DNA of 64,000 bases from Rhypophila decipiens (GCA_033297075.1 MU858063.1:62001-126000), one strand, 5' to 3'. Counted from the first letter of the stretch, positions 10,899 through 22,051 are shown. Notes: generated from the letters alone by a model not told the origin. Numbers and translations: made by a program.

Positions 10899-13800
10899 CT
10901 AGCCCCTCAAATAAGTACTCCTCGCATCCCTCTGCTCCCTCCCCTTCTCCTTCCTCCGTTCCTTCTTCTTCTCCGTCTTCTTCCTCTTGTCGGCACCATA
11001 CTTTTCGGGCGCCGCTATAGCCTCAATCTTGCGCTTGCTGCTCCTGTACTCTCGTCTTCCCCTGATGTCCTCGCCCACGGCGAACAAGGCACGTGTATAG
11101 TCTGCGCTGCCCAGTTTGTTCTGCAGATCCTCCATGACAGTCTGCGCCTTGGTCTTCAAGTTCTCATGCCTCGTCTTGAAGATCTCGTTAAGCGAAAAGG
11201 GCGCGGGGATAGACGGGTCTGTCAGGTTTCTCAATGGGCGGAGGATGGTCTTGAGAGAAGGCAGCAACACCTCTTTCGGTGTGCGATGGCAGAATGCCTC
11301 GAGGATATCCATCGCCGCTAGTTTTGATACCAGCGTTTCGGGCTTGGCCTGGCGTTCTTTTCGGATGATGGAGGACAACTTCCAGAACAAGTAATTCAGG
11401 TCGGGTCGTTTTTGCTGTTTGGTCGGTGTCTCGTCCTCGGGGAGCTCGTCGAGGTCTTGGTTGGCATCTTCGGCATCTTCTTCGTCCTTCTTGCTGCTGT
11501 CTGCCTCGAGGTATCCGCCGAGGAAGAGGACAATCTGCATAGACTCCTGAGCGAGGGAGTCGTCCACCTCGGGCGCCGATAGGATACCAAGAGCCTGTCT
11601 CACCAAACCGGCGACAACATCTTGGTCGAGTTCGAGCCCATATGAGCCCGCAATCGGTGGCCTGGCATCCTTGCCGGCACTCTTGGCAAAGTCGGCGAGG
11701 TACATGCTCATGAGCTTGGTAGCGCTGAGTTTGACGACTGCATTCGAGTGTGCCAAACACCTCCTCACTCTCAACCACAACTCCCCAGATTCCTTGGAGA
11801 GTACCTGGCGAGGATGCTTGTCGACCAGCGTCTGGGCAGTATGCAGTGCGGTATTGACCAGCTCCCAACTATCATCCTCTTCTCCTGCATCATTATCGTC
11901 CTCCTCTCCCAAGACCTCAACAATCTTGCTGGCCACAAGCTCAGCATCCTTCTTATCCTTGCTGCTCCCTTCTCCATCACGACTCTCAAAGTACAGCCCA
12001 AACGCATGCAACGCAAGCTTCATGACAGCAGCATTCCCCTCTTGACCAGCCCATCCCCTGAGCATAGTCAAGAACTTGCCCATGCGATCCTTATCCGCGA
12101 CTCTGAAAATCTCTTTAATCAACTCCCCGCCAGCAAGTCTGCACTTCTCGCTGTCATCATTGGCCAAGACAAACACCAAGGGAATAAAACACGTCGCCGC
12201 AACCTCTTGGGTGAAATCATCGGCCGATTTCTTCAGCAGCAGGTTAATAACCTCCATAACCGACAACCGTCCTCCTTCGCGGTCGTACTTGAGGTTGGCA
12301 ACAATAAACTTGAGCTGTTTCTCCCAACGAGACCGTTTCTGCGGGTATTCCCGCAGGAACTGGAAGAAGGCGCCTCTCGCCAGATCTCGAGTGTCTTTGT
12401 CGTCGTTGGTGATCATGACCTCGCCGACGTGATCCAGCGTGTCATACACCACGGCTGTCTCCAATTTCCTGTCCAAAACACAGCGTAGGAAGTTGAATGT
12501 GACGTGTCTGTATAGCGGTTCGGTAAGATCGTCCTTGAGCTTGTTGAGGAGCATATCGATTGCCGCGTCTTTGATAGCCACCTCCCTGCGATCTCGGAGC
12601 ACCACAGAGATGAGCTTCAGCGCTGCCTGGGCAAGATCCGACCCTGCCGAGAGGGACAAGGAAATAGTCTTGATGGCCTCTTTTGTAGCGACCTTGTAAA
12701 GACCGGCCGAGTCGTCGTTTTTGAATGGGACCTTGACGATGACTGTCAAGAGCTTGAAGGCCGCAATCTTGACTTCCTCTTCCGTGGCCAAGACCGAGTC
12801 GCCCAGTATAGGCAAGAAACCAGCGATATTAGCGGCGGTGCGGAGGTGGTCATGTTTCTTGAGCACCGCTCGGAGAACATCAAGCGCAAACCTGGTCAAC
12901 TTGTGCGTATGCTTTGCCGTAACAGCGCCATCGCTCTTCTTTGCCGCTTTGAGGACGATATACCTCTTTAGCCGAGGGTGGATCCTGGGCTGCTGCTCCT
13001 GGGGCTTCTGGCTGCGATACACCTCCTGGATGACCTCGTAGCAAAAGACCAAGACCTTCTGGGTCCCAGCAGCTGGGTTCTCCAACAAGCCCTTGGTGAT
13101 TCTCGTGAGCAGCTCGTCAACCTTCCTCGCGGTCCTGACATCAAGCTTCTCGCTCAACAAGGCCTGCAACGGGGCAGTAAGTTGTCCGAGGTGGGTGATG
13201 GACGCGTTCTTGGCCACCAGCTCCATCGAGTCCTGGCTCTTGCTGCTCTTGACTTCTTTCATTTTGCTGATGTATTCCTCGGCGTCTTTTTCCTGGCCGG
13301 CCACTCCAAAAATATCATCCATAATCACCGCCATGACATTCTCCAGGCAATAATCCAGACTTCCTTGTGGGAACGCAGGGATCACAACCAAGAGCAGCGA
13401 ATGGAGTGTAAAGGAGAGAACATGTAGTTGGTGGCCCCTGATCAGCGCGCCTCGGAGCTCCTTGACGATAAACTCAAACCTCTCGGGCCCAAGAACGCCA
13501 GCCATCTTGGCGAGCGTGTCCCTTGCCATGTCTCTGGACTCGACAGCCTTGCTCCTCAAAATGTGGCAAATGTCCGTCAACACGCCGGGCAGCTTCTCTG
13601 CAACTCGTTGATCATCAAGCAACGTGATGAGCTTGGCGATAATGATACCAGCCGGTACCCTAGCACTGACCGTAGTCTCGTCCTTGTCATGGATATGCTT
13701 CAGCAGAGTCGGCAGGAAACCGTTGACAATCTCGGCACTAAGCTTCTCGTGATCAGGCAGGGTAGCAGCCAAACGACGACGACGAGGTAGACTCTTCGCC

Positions 13801-16800
13801 TGCCCTGCCTCTTCATCAACCTCCATAGCATCTTTCGCCTCCTCTTTCTGCCCAATCGCCGCCCTGAGCGCATCGACCTCCTTCTCCAACAAGCGAATAA
13901 CCCTCTTCCCGCTATCCGGCTTGCTCTCCATATACGAGATGAACCTCCTCAGAATAGCCCTATACTGCTGCCACTCCAACGAGGCCGTCATCACAGCAAC
14001 AGTCTGCACAGCCTGCGCCCCCAATCCACCATCATCACCGCCACTCTCGGGTCGTCCAAAAATAAAGTGCTCCAAAAGCGGAATAAAAAACTGACTAATA
14101 TGCTTGCTCCTCAGCTCAGTCTTTTCATTCGCCCGCTCGAGCAGCCGCAAAGCCTGCAGCTGCCTCGACACGGCGGGACTCAATACGTGATAGAAGAAGG
14201 CCTCGTCCGTGTCTTCAGAATCAGGAATCAAGACCTTCAGGTCCGCCACCGGCTCCCAGACATCCGCCAGATGGGCAACCAAGTACCCAAACACGCGCAA
14301 GATTTCCTGGCGGACAGTCTCCGACTCCTCCCTCGCAGCCGAGTAGATTGCCGGGAGCAGGAGATCCTGCAACACGTCGACAAACGGTCCCCGCTTCTCT
14401 TCATCCGGCCAAACGACCTGAGCTGCCTCGACGAATTTGCACAGCCCATCCGCCGAGTTCTTGGACAAGATTCCAAACTCCTGGTCTTGCAGGATGAAAA
14501 ACAGCAGGTTATGGAAAATCGGCATCCACTGCTCAATGGTAAACGGCGTGTCTCTGTCTTTAGTAATAGCAGTAAACGCCGACATGCGGGTATTATAATC
14601 CTCCTCCTCGAGTCGATGTGCCTGGTAGGCGTTGAGCTCCCTACATATCTCGGCAACCTCTTTCGCCCAGGGCTCCTGCTCGGCATAGACCAGCAAGACC
14701 TCTGCCAGCGTCTCTCTGTTCTGCTTGTCCTTGAAGAATCCAAACAGCGATGCAAGCGTCGAGTACACAGTCTTGTTCAGCTCGGCGTTGGTCTTGAGGT
14801 TCTCCAGCTGGATGAAACGCTTGAGGATGATAAGGATCGAGCCCTTGATCTTGGGGCTGACTTTCCGGGAGGGCTGGTTGAGCAGGAACGTGACAATTTC
14901 AATCATGTCTTGCACGCCAGAAGATGTCTCTACCAGAGGGGCCAGCTCGACCACCGTGTCAACTGCCGTGGCAAGCAGGTCTCGGCCGATATCGTGCTGG
15001 TCACGGAGCAGGCCGCTGATTTCCTTGAGCATGAGGCCCATGTTGGGGTCGAGGATCTCGGAGCGGATGAGCTCGTTGAACTCGGACTCGGCCGCAGGCG
15101 CTTGGGCGAGGTGGATGAGGTTCTTGATCATCTCCAAGGCGTGCACTTTGACCTCGTCCTTGCCCTTGGCCACTCCGAGACACTCGACCATCTTGGGCAT
15201 GATATGCTTGTCGAACGAGATGAAGAGCGCGGCCCTGGGCAGGGCAGACCACGTGGAAAGGAGTCTCCATGTAGCCGAGATACTCTGGGTGGTTTCTGCA
15301 GGCAGCCTCTCAATACGAGGGCTGATGATCTCCTTGACCAGGACTTCCTGGTACAAAGTCCAGTCAAAAGACTGCGCATTCTGGAACAGCTTGCACAGAC
15401 ATTTGAGCCCGGTAGTTCGAACCACCTTGTAGAGAGAGGCGTTCTCGATGGGCTCCGCGTCCTCCTCGGGCTCTTCGGATCCGCTCCCTATTTTGCGACA
15501 GGCTGAAATGAGACTGTACAGAATGGCATTCACGAGCGGCTCCATGTAAGACGCGACACTGGTTCCCAGCTCGTTGATGATGCTCTCCAGCATGTTGAGA
15601 AGACCAACTTGCTTCCGAATAGGCAAAAGCTCCTGGGCAAAGACGCTCTCGCGAGTCCCGTGGCTGTCGACGACACGGATGGCTTTCAGTTCGCCGAGGG
15701 CAATGTCCAGATAGCTGCCCATGTCTTGCACATTCAGTTGACGGATGACAGCCAGTCTGGTGGCGTGTAATCCATGACGCCCACTGGCGGCGCCCTTCTT
15801 GGAAATAGTTCGACCATACAGCAGCCGAAGTAGGACTGGCATGAGCTCGGCCCGATGCTGCGGTTGGATTTGGTTGTCACCTTGGAAGAGCACAGTGAGT
15901 TCGTTCTTGAAACGGGCCTCGTCGAGAAGATACTCGAGATTCTCGCGGTACGGCTTGATGGACTCGCTCTTCCAAGCCAGAATCGCCTTCAGGGCCAGTT
16001 TCTGGACTTCGATATCACCATTGGCCAGCAACTTGAGCAAAATAGCATAGACCTTTTCGCTCAGGTAGAGTACCTTGGGGTTGTTGAACTGCGCAAATAC
16101 CCCGACGAGAGCCTTCCGATCAACAGCAGACCAACTAGCATCCTGCATGCTGTCAAAGCTTTCTTCCTCGTCATCATGCTCACTGTCTTCCGAAGGGGTG
16201 CCAGCCTCTTCGTAAAAGGAAAGGAGATGCGGCACTAGTCTCCTGGATCGCTTCTCGGCAAGAGCAGGGAGGGCAGTGAGCGCCTGGAGGGCCTTGGCAC
16301 GGGCCCTGTCTGTTCGAAGCTCAACCATCGCCTGGCCAGCTTCAAAGGCATCCAGCATGTCTTTGGATGAATCCCGAACCACGCTTTCAGCAACTCCCGA
16401 CGCTTTCTTCAGCCTCATAAAATTCAGGCACTCGAAATCTGTCAGTCTCTTGAAGTTGCTGCCGGCTGGGGGATTGAAGGGTGTCCATCGTGGAGAGGGG
16501 ACATCCAGCCACTCGAAGGCAATGTCCGCGACAGCCTCCTCGCCAGCCTTGCTCTCGGAAATCTTCTTCATGGCCTCCACTGCGTCGTCCCAGACCGGTG
16601 ACAGAGGAACAGTCATCATACCAAACAAAAAGTAAGGGACGGCACGCATCAGCCATGAGTTCTCCGCGAGATGAAGATAGATCTGGCCCAGTCTTCGGAG
16701 ATGAACAGCGATGCTACGGGCATTTTGCAGATCAAACGGAAGTTCTTCAACCTGCATCATCAGCGCCAGCGCCGAGTCCTGGTCAGGGGTCTCCTCAAGG

Positions 16801-18833
16801 AGATCAAGGATCTTCAACGATAGCAGCCGCAATTCATGAGACGGAGTTGAGAGATTCGTGATTAGCGACTTGATCAAGGGGTCCTCCTCTTCGCGTGGGC
16901 TCTCGCTGCCCTCACTCGGCTTGGGACTTGTGGTCTTTGGATCTTTCCGGATCTCTTGCTGGTATGTGAGGAGAGCCTCGAGGAAAGCAGGCAAGCGGCA
17001 GAAACGGGGCGCCGAAGCTCTAAGAAGGGGTGCTAAGCTGATATCGACAGATCCAGGGACCGTGCACATCCTGAGATAGGCACGGAGTCCATGGCTGACG
17101 ATCCAATTGGCCTCGTCGGTAGGTAGGGAAGAGGATGGGCGCAAGGCGAGCTTCAGCTTCTTCAGCAAAACCTCCGCGATGCGTGCATTCGTCGAAGGAT
17201 GGACAGCCGTAGACTCCAAGACTCGGAGCAGCGCAGAGTATTTTGGCAGACATTTAGCTCGCCATACTTCCGGGTCTTTACCAAACGCCCCGCTCTCGGG
17301 AAAGGGCGTGTTCCCCAGCTGGACAAACTTGTTGACGATCTGGTCTTGCCATGACTGGGGGAGGGGAAAGCCTTCTTTCTCTCTGCTTTCGGGCAGTCCT
17401 CCCGTCTCCACCATATGGGGTATCAGCACACAAAGGGTCTCTTCATTTGTGCCCTCGGACCAGTGAGAAACAATAAACTTCTGAAAATCTTTTTGGAAGA
17501 GTCCCCTGAATCGTTCCTTGTTCAGGTCCGAGAGATAGGAACAAAAGGGGATATACCACCTCATCAAAGGCTCTTTTGTCATGGCATTGTTGAACGATGA
17601 TAACGAGGGCAACACCGCATCGACGGGTGCCTGGGCCCAAAAAATTGTCGCATTGACTATTAATCGCTGCCAGAATGAGAGCGAGCTGACCACTGCGGTT
17701 TTGTCCGTCCAGGCCGCCAGCGACTCGAGCTGCTGTCCCAGAACCTTCACCAGTGCAGTCCAGTCGCTGATACGGGCACCACGCCTGACTCCAGCCATGA
17801 CGCCAAAGAACTGAACAAACAAGGTTGGCCGTTTCGCATCCCTGGCATCCTGCACAACCTTTTCCTCTACCACCTTGAAGCTCTCCGGCGTCGCGTGGTG
17901 TATGATACTGGTGAGCACGCCACAGCAGACATCGGTCCAGATGGCCCGCTCAGGCAGCTCCAGCTCCTCCTCTGGCACCTCTTGCGCCAACATGGCGAAA
18001 ATTTCGGGACCAGTCGAGTGCACCGAGTAGCTCGCGCCCTTGAGAGCCTCGGCAAACATGGTCATAATTCCCTGGCTGTACAGCTCGAATTGCTTCGTCT
18101 CGGCCATGCTCTCGAGGTCCTGCCTCGCATGATGAATGATATGTGCAAGGGACTTCTCTTTCCGACCTGGTGCCGCAGCCTTCTTGACCAAGAAGCTCAT
18201 GGCCTCGGCGGCGAACCGCGCAATATGTCCCGGGCTGTTCTTGCCCCTCCCCATCAGCGGCGCAATCATGTCAAAGGTCGGTCGGAGGTCGGGCACAAGT
18301 AACCTCGAAAGGTATTTGAAGAGAAAGGCCATGGCGGCAAAAGTCCATTCAATCACCTCGACATCGTGGACCTTGGCGGCGAGATTGACTAGCAAAGTCA
18401 TGGTGCGCGGGTAGTGCTTTTCGAATCGCACGCCGAGATCGTGCGCGAACGCGGTGAGCAGGTCCAGCAAGGCCTCGAGTATGTCCTTCTCGTGCTTCTC
18501 AATGTACTCGGCGAGGAGGTCTATGATGCGCTGCTCGTGGTAGAGGATCTGGGCGAGGGAGTCGGTCAGGGGCGTGATTTGGCGCTTGAAGTCGGCGTAC
18601 GACTTGGAGACGTTGAGCTCGGCCCAGCGGTCGAGACCATTGCGCAGGTACGAGGTGGTGGCCTCGAGATCTTCGGCTTCGAGGTCATGTCGGCGGACTT
18701 TTCGTAGGGGATCGAGGGAATGGAGTTTGGAGACCTTGGAGGTAAACGACTCCCATCTGTGGTTCTTTTGCGTCTGTGTCTTTTTCGAATTCCTCTGCGC
18801 CTTGACAATCCGACCCGCCGAGGTGGACGGCAT
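10899..18833 (-). CDS. utp20: Utp20, U3 snoRNP / small-subunit processome HEAT-repeat protein
   Basis: One uninterrupted frame of about 7.9 kb encodes 2644 residues from the ATG at 18833, the size expected for Utp20. I prefer this start (MPSTSAGRIVKAQRNSKKTQ...) over an upstream in-frame ATG at 18962, because the 43 extra residues are His/Thr-rich and not family-like, while the basic segment is a plausible nuclear/nucleolar signal. Diagnostic segments include NHRWESFTSKVSKLHSLDPL near the N terminus, the block with GRGKNSPGHIARFAAEAMSF, and the lysine-rich C terminus with SSKRKIEAIAAPEKYGADKR. The body is all-helical with repeated L-rich HEAT-like units and acidic loops. Family knowledge: Utp20 joins the 90S/SSU processome in the nucleolus and is needed for 18S rRNA maturation. 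An intron-free gene of this size is notable beside the intron-rich neighbours. Confidence 0.93.
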   Translation of the reverse strand: MPSTSAGRIVKAQRNSKKTQTQKNHRWESFTSKVSKLHSLDPLRKVRRHDLEAEDLEATTSYLRNGLDRWAELNVSKSYADFKRQITPLTDSLAQILYHEQRIIDLLAEYIEKHEKDILEALLDLLTAFAHDLGVRFEKHYPRTMTLLVNLAAKVHDVEVIEWTFAAMAFLFKYLSRLLVPDLRPTFDMIAPLMGRGKNSPGHIARFAAEAMSFLVKKAAAPGRKEKSLAHIIHHARQDLESMAETKQFELYSQGIMTMFAEALKGASYSVHSTGPEIFAMLAQEVPEEELELPERAIWTDVCCGVLTSIIHHATPESFKVVEEKVVQDARDAKRPTLFVQFFGVMAGVRRGARISDWTALVKVLGQQLESLAAWTDKTAVVSSLSFWQRLIVNATIFWAQAPVDAVLPSLSSFNNAMTKEPLMRWYIPFCSYLSDLNKERFRGLFQKDFQKFIVSHWSEGTNEETLCVLIPHMVETGGLPESREKEGFPLPQSWQDQIVNKFVQLGNTPFPESGAFGKDPEVWRAKCLPKYSALLRVLESTAVHPSTNARIAEVLLKKLKLALRPSSSLPTDEANWIVSHGLRAYLRMCTVPGSVDISLAPLLRASAPRFCRLPAFLEALLTYQQEIRKDPKTTSPKPSEGSESPREEEDPLIKSLITNLSTPSHELRLLSLKILDLLEETPDQDSALALMMQVEELPFDLQNARSIAVHLRRLGQIYLHLAENSWLMRAVPYFLFGMMTVPLSPVWDDAVEAMKKISESKAGEEAVADIAFEWLDVPSPRWTPFNPPAGSNFKRLTDFECLNFMRLKKASGVAESVVRDSSKDMLDAFEAGQAMVELRTDRARAKALQALTALPALAEKRSRRLVPHLLSFYEEAGTPSEDSEHDDEEESFDSMQDASWSAVDRKALVGVFAQFNNPKVLYLSEKVYAILLKLLANGDIEVQKLALKAILAWKSESIKPYRENLEYLLDEARFKNELTVLFQGDNQIQPQHRAELMPVLLRLLYGRTISKKGAASGRHGLHATRLAVIRQLNVQDMGSYLDIALGELKAIRVVDSHGTRESVFAQELLPIRKQVGLLNMLESIINELGTSVASYMEPLVNAILYSLISACRKIGSGSEEPEEDAEPIENASLYKVVRTTGLKCLCKLFQNAQSFDWTLYQEVLVKEIISPRIERLPAETTQSISATWRLLSTWSALPRAALFISFDKHIMPKMVECLGVAKGKDEVKVHALEMIKNLIHLAQAPAAESEFNELIRSEILDPNMGLMLKEISGLLRDQHDIGRDLLATAVDTVVELAPLVETSSGVQDMIEIVTFLLNQPSRKVSPKIKGSILIILKRFIQLENLKTNAELNKTVYSTLASLFGFFKDKQNRETLAEVLLVYAEQEPWAKEVAEICRELNAYQAHRLEEEDYNTRMSAFTAITKDRDTPFTIEQWMPIFHNLLFFILQDQEFGILSKNSADGLCKFVEAAQVVWPDEEKRGPFVDVLQDLLLPAIYSAAREESETVRQEILRVFGYLVAHLADVWEPVADLKVLIPDSEDTDEAFFYHVLSPAVSRQLQALRLLERANEKTELRSKHISQFFIPLLEHFIFGRPESGGDDGGLGAQAVQTVAVMTASLEWQQYRAILRRFISYMESKPDSGKRVIRLLEKEVDALRAAIGQKEEAKDAMEVDEEAGQAKSLPRRRRLAATLPDHEKLSAEIVNGFLPTLLKHIHDKDETTVSARVPAGIIIAKLITLLDDQRVAEKLPGVLTDICHILRSKAVESRDMARDTLAKMAGVLGPERFEFIVKELRGALIRGHQLHVLSFTLHSLLLVVIPAFPQGSLDYCLENVMAVIMDDIFGVAGQEKDAEEYISKMKEVKSSKSQDSMELVAKNASITHLGQLTAPLQALLSEKLDVRTARKVDELLTRITKGLLENPAAGTQKVLVFCYEVIQEVYRSQKPQEQQPRIHPRLKRYIVLKAAKKSDGAVTAKHTHKLTRFALDVLRAVLKKHDHLRTAANIAGFLPILGDSVLATEEEVKIAAFKLLTVIVKVPFKNDDSAGLYKVATKEAIKTISLSLSAGSDLAQAALKLISVVLRDRREVAIKDAAIDMLLNKLKDDLTEPLYRHVTFNFLRCVLDRKLETAVVYDTLDHVGEVMITNDDKDTRDLARGAFFQFLREYPQKRSRWEKQLKFIVANLKYDREGGRLSVMEVINLLLKKSADDFTQEVAATCFIPLVFVLANDDSEKCRLAGGELIKEIFRVADKDRMGKFLTMLRGWAGQEGNAAVMKLALHAFGLYFESRDGEGSSKDKKDAELVASKIVEVLGEEDDNDAGEEDDSWELVNTALHTAQTLVDKHPRQVLSKESGELWLRVRRCLAHSNAVVKLSATKLMSMYLADFAKSAGKDARPPIAGSYGLELDQDVVAGLVRQALGILSAPEVDDSLAQESMQIVLFLGGYLEADSSKKDEEDAEDANQDLDELPEDETPTKQQKRPDLNYLFWKLSSIIRKERQAKPETLVSKLAAMDILEAFCHRTPKEVLLPSLKTILRPLRNLTDPSIPAPFSLNEIFKTRHENLKTKAQTVMEDLQNKLGSADYTRALFAVGEDIRGRREYRSSKRKIEAIAAPEKYGADKRKKTEKKKERRKEKGREQRDARSTYLRG

Positions 18834-20221
18834 TGTGGTGGCGGCGATAGGCTGGTATGATGTTGTGTGTGTGGTGTTGTTTGGGTGGTGAGAATGGCGA
18901 TGCGTCTCTAATGCGCCCCAATTTGTTGGTTGAACGTCTCTTTGCTCGCTGGGAGGACTCAACCTTAAAAATTACCCATCCTCAAGAATCGCAAGTTCGC
19001 GACTGCCGGACTGAGTCCTCCTTCCCTTGCCATCCTAAACTTTTGGGAAATTTTTGGCTGCGATAAGCTGATAAGCCAAAGCGGTGTGGGGAGCTTGGAG
19101 TGGGGCGTGTCTTACTAGCACAACTCGGCTAGATGCATAGTGATTGCGGAAAGCGGGTCCTTGACTTGTATGCAGCTAATGGAGTGTTAACACAACGACA
19201 AGCACCGTTGGTGGCCCGGGACTCAACTGTCAAAATTGATTATTAGTTATGTGACATCTTCTCAAAGTTCAACGAGGAGCTTTTCTAGATTCTGAGAACC
19301 ATTTTTCGTGATTCACAAACAGCACCAGTCCCCATGTATAAATTGCCCGCAATCGTTACCTCTGCCCTTGACTTATAAGCATCTCACCATAATTCTTCAC
19401 CGATGTTAAATCGTTATGAAGGGTACTTGAGTCTGTGAGGGGCTCTGATTCGTTTCCAGTACCTACCAGTTCTACTTGTAGCTCTTACTTTAGTGATCGA
19501 AGTCTTGGTCGTCACATGTAGCTCGCATACCACAATGCTCGCATCCTTGTTCCCTCAAGTATCTCTTTGTCACAAGACAGACCAATAATGTCCCTCATTA
19601 TTACCTTCATTGTCTGGGCGGCCCAATCGATGTTCAGTTTTATTTTTCATCATGGTCGTGATGTGTAAGTTCGCTGTGCTCTTCTCGGCCTTTCGACCTT
19701 AATGAGCAGTTCGTCTTTTGTCTTGTTGATCTTTTTCCCCGAGTTCCTGTCTCTGGACAGCATTACCAGTTGGCAGAGCTCTGTAACCTCTCGATATCAT
19801 TGTCCAATTCATTTCAGACGAAGCTGTATTGGTAAGTAGGCTTATCGCCCCGCAAGCGGGGAGAACGGGACACGGGGCAGTTTCTTTACTCTCGAACACA
19901 AAGAAACAACAAGGCAGCTCGGCAAAGAGCACATAGCTTGGGAGGGAAGCCGGTAGTATTAAAGAAATGAACGGGTTGGTCCGCTTTGTCTCATAGAACT
20001 TCAATGTTAGTGCATTGCGGGGCTCTATGAGTGCCCTGAGAGAACAGAGACCAGATATAGAAGCGTTTTTCCAAGCTCTTTCTGTCTCTCCCTCTTGGTT
20101 CTCTTATTAGCCAACTGCTGTCTTTGTTCACACTTTAAACAAGTTTAAAATTCAGGCTGACGACCATCGACCTCTCATCCCTGACGTGGAAAACACGACC
20201 GGTTTATAATCATTCAACAAA
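18834..20221. other. Divergent intergenic region upstream of utp20 and the RING-like gene
   Basis: About 1.4 kb without a supported gene. A 14-bp palindrome (CCCCGC-AA-GCGGGG) lies at 19848-19861 and could be a zinc-finger regulator site of the CCCCGC/stress-response class; this is only a sequence resemblance. An AT-rich element (gtttataatcattcaac) sits directly in front of the ATG at 20222. No other structure stands out. Confidence 0.45.
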
Positions 20222-22051
20222 ATGTGTATCCGGGTGACGCGGATTTACAACTGTCCAAATGAGGACCATACGGTACACCATTTTATCAGATGCAGCACCC
20301 CATTGGATCCGCCCCAAAACGATTCCGATACGCCGGAGCAGTGGTGCCTCATGTTGCCTACCGAGTGGACCGAGTACAAACGCGGTGCCTGCGGCGAGTG
20401 TCGAGGAGATGTCGATGGCCTTCCAGGAGAGACCATCAAGAGGCAACAATTTGAGCCCTTTGGCGACTTTGCCACTGAAGTTCGCCAAAGGTGGCTGAAA
20501 GAGCATCCAAGCTTGGGCAATCGTTATGACAAGCTCTTGGAAGACGAAGAGAGTGGTCTATCGGGGCCGAGCTATGAGTATGCCCAGAGGCTGGCGCGTT
20601 TCCTCTACTACGTCATGACACAAAAGCCAGACAACCCGAGCGAGGATCAGCGAAAGGGCATTGTAACAGTCCCGGATCATATCCACAGGGATCCTGCGGG
20701 GAATCCTGGCGACTGGGTACGGCAAACGTGGATGGAGCGTTACAAAGGCATGCTGCCCGAATTATGCTGCCGATTTGAGCCGCAACATGGCGCCCTATAT
20801 GGATTAGGACAACCCTCGCATGGTCCCCGCCAATATGTTTTTGGACATAGGGCTACTTGCGACTGCGCAGCTATGGCGATGCCCTTTCTCAACAACCCCC
20901 TGGCGCACGTACGCTCCAACGCTAGCTCAACCGCGCTCATGAAGCTGCTCATCCATATAGACGGAGAAAATCATGCTTGGTATCTCCGAGACCTTTACCA
21001 GGCACAGGAGTCTCACCACAAAGAACTGGGGAAGCTCGGCGAGACCTTCAAAAAGCGACCGCAGGCTATCCGCGAACATCTCAAAGTAGCTAAGATTTCC
21101 CCTGCTTATTTGCTTGAGATGGCGCAGAAGTACTATAGGGGGGAATTCCGTCAAGAGATGGGCTTACTGGAGAGCGACATCATGGATCTCAACGGTAGAT
21201 TCGCGAGGGAATGTCGCCGCGCCCGGATATCGACTCGTCAAATGACGGCTACCATAATGCCCTCGGAAATCAACGTCATGCAGGACAAACGTTTGATCAT
21301 GGACGAACTGGTGATACCGATGATCTGCAGAGACGCCGGTCTAAGCATGTGGCGCCAGGAGAGGATTATCAATGCCTTTATGAAGAACTTCGTTGCTTTC
21401 AACCCTCGTTGCTATGCCACGCGCATACAGGTCGGCCAGACTGAGGACTACTTATTCCGCCTGGCATACATTCTCACGAGGGAAGTAAGGGAGGGAATGA
21501 ACAGCCCGAATCAATTGCCGAAGCGGACAGTGAGGAACTGGGTCCGCCAGGTTTCGGCCGGCACCCACAGAGTCCAGCTGCACACCCTGTACCCCGAAAC
21601 CTACGCGAAGTGGTCCACGTTTTTGGGCAAGTATGACGGGCGTTTCAAATACGTCACCGACAACATCGTCGAGGCACGCTGGAAGGATATGGCCGGCCTC
21701 GGCGAGGAGGAACGGTCATGTCCCATCTGCGGTGACGACTTGCAGGCCCTCATACACTCGGAGGCGAGCGATTCTTCCAAGAGAAACCTCTATCTGCGAC
21801 CAGCCCAGGGCCTTGCTTGTTACGAGCAGAAGAACAAGCACTGGTGTTGCAGGCCTTGTCTCGTCCGTCATGGCATGACCATCAAATGGGACGAGGCCGA
21901 GTTCCCCGAGCCCAGCTGCGTAATGTGCCGGGAACCCTTCAACCCTGCTCGTTCGAGGTACCTGAAGGATCTGTCCAAGGATACAGCTGAGAAGGCTGCC
22001 CAGGAAGCTCGTGATCGAGCTGCTGCTGCAAGACGACGGTATAAAAAATGA
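20222..22051 (+). CDS. Unknown protein with C-terminal RING-like cysteine cluster
   Basis: A single exon of 609 residues. I do not recognise the family. The N terminus (MCIRVTRIYNCPN..H, then a CGEC pair near residue 58) is Cys/His-rich, like many fungal hypothetical proteins that start MCxxxxxxYxC. The middle is mostly hydrophilic and helical, with FGHRATCDC near residue 220. Near the C terminus are spaced metal-ligand candidates C500-P-I-C503, C542/C543, C546, H550, C566 and C569. The order CxxC ... CxxC/H ... CxxC resembles a RING or RING-variant finger with an unusually long first loop (about 38 residues). This suggests, but does not prove, an E3-ligase-like or nucleic-acid-linked role. 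The C terminus ends in an Ala/Arg/Lys helix. A fusion with a known enzyme is not evident. Confidence 0.75.
   Translation: MCIRVTRIYNCPNEDHTVHHFIRCSTPLDPPQNDSDTPEQWCLMLPTEWTEYKRGACGECRGDVDGLPGETIKRQQFEPFGDFATEVRQRWLKEHPSLGNRYDKLLEDEESGLSGPSYEYAQRLARFLYYVMTQKPDNPSEDQRKGIVTVPDHIHRDPAGNPGDWVRQTWMERYKGMLPELCCRFEPQHGALYGLGQPSHGPRQYVFGHRATCDCAAMAMPFLNNPLAHVRSNASSTALMKLLIHIDGENHAWYLRDLYQAQESHHKELGKLGETFKKRPQAIREHLKVAKISPAYLLEMAQKYYRGEFRQEMGLLESDIMDLNGRFARECRRARISTRQMTATIMPSEINVMQDKRLIMDELVIPMICRDAGLSMWRQERIINAFMKNFVAFNPRCYATRIQVGQTEDYLFRLAYILTREVREGMNSPNQLPKRTVRNWVRQVSAGTHRVQLHTLYPETYAKWSTFLGKYDGRFKYVTDNIVEARWKDMAGLGEEERSCPICGDDLQALIHSEASDSSKRNLYLRPAQGLACYEQKNKHWCCRPCLVRHGMTIKWDEAEFPEPSCVMCREPFNPARSRYLKDLSKDTAEKAAQEARDRAAAARRRYKK

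Noticed and set aside
18834..18962. Upstream in-frame ATG extending Utp20 by 43 residues
   Set aside because: The extra residues (His/Thr-rich) do not resemble the family, and the downstream ATG begins the expected basic N terminus.
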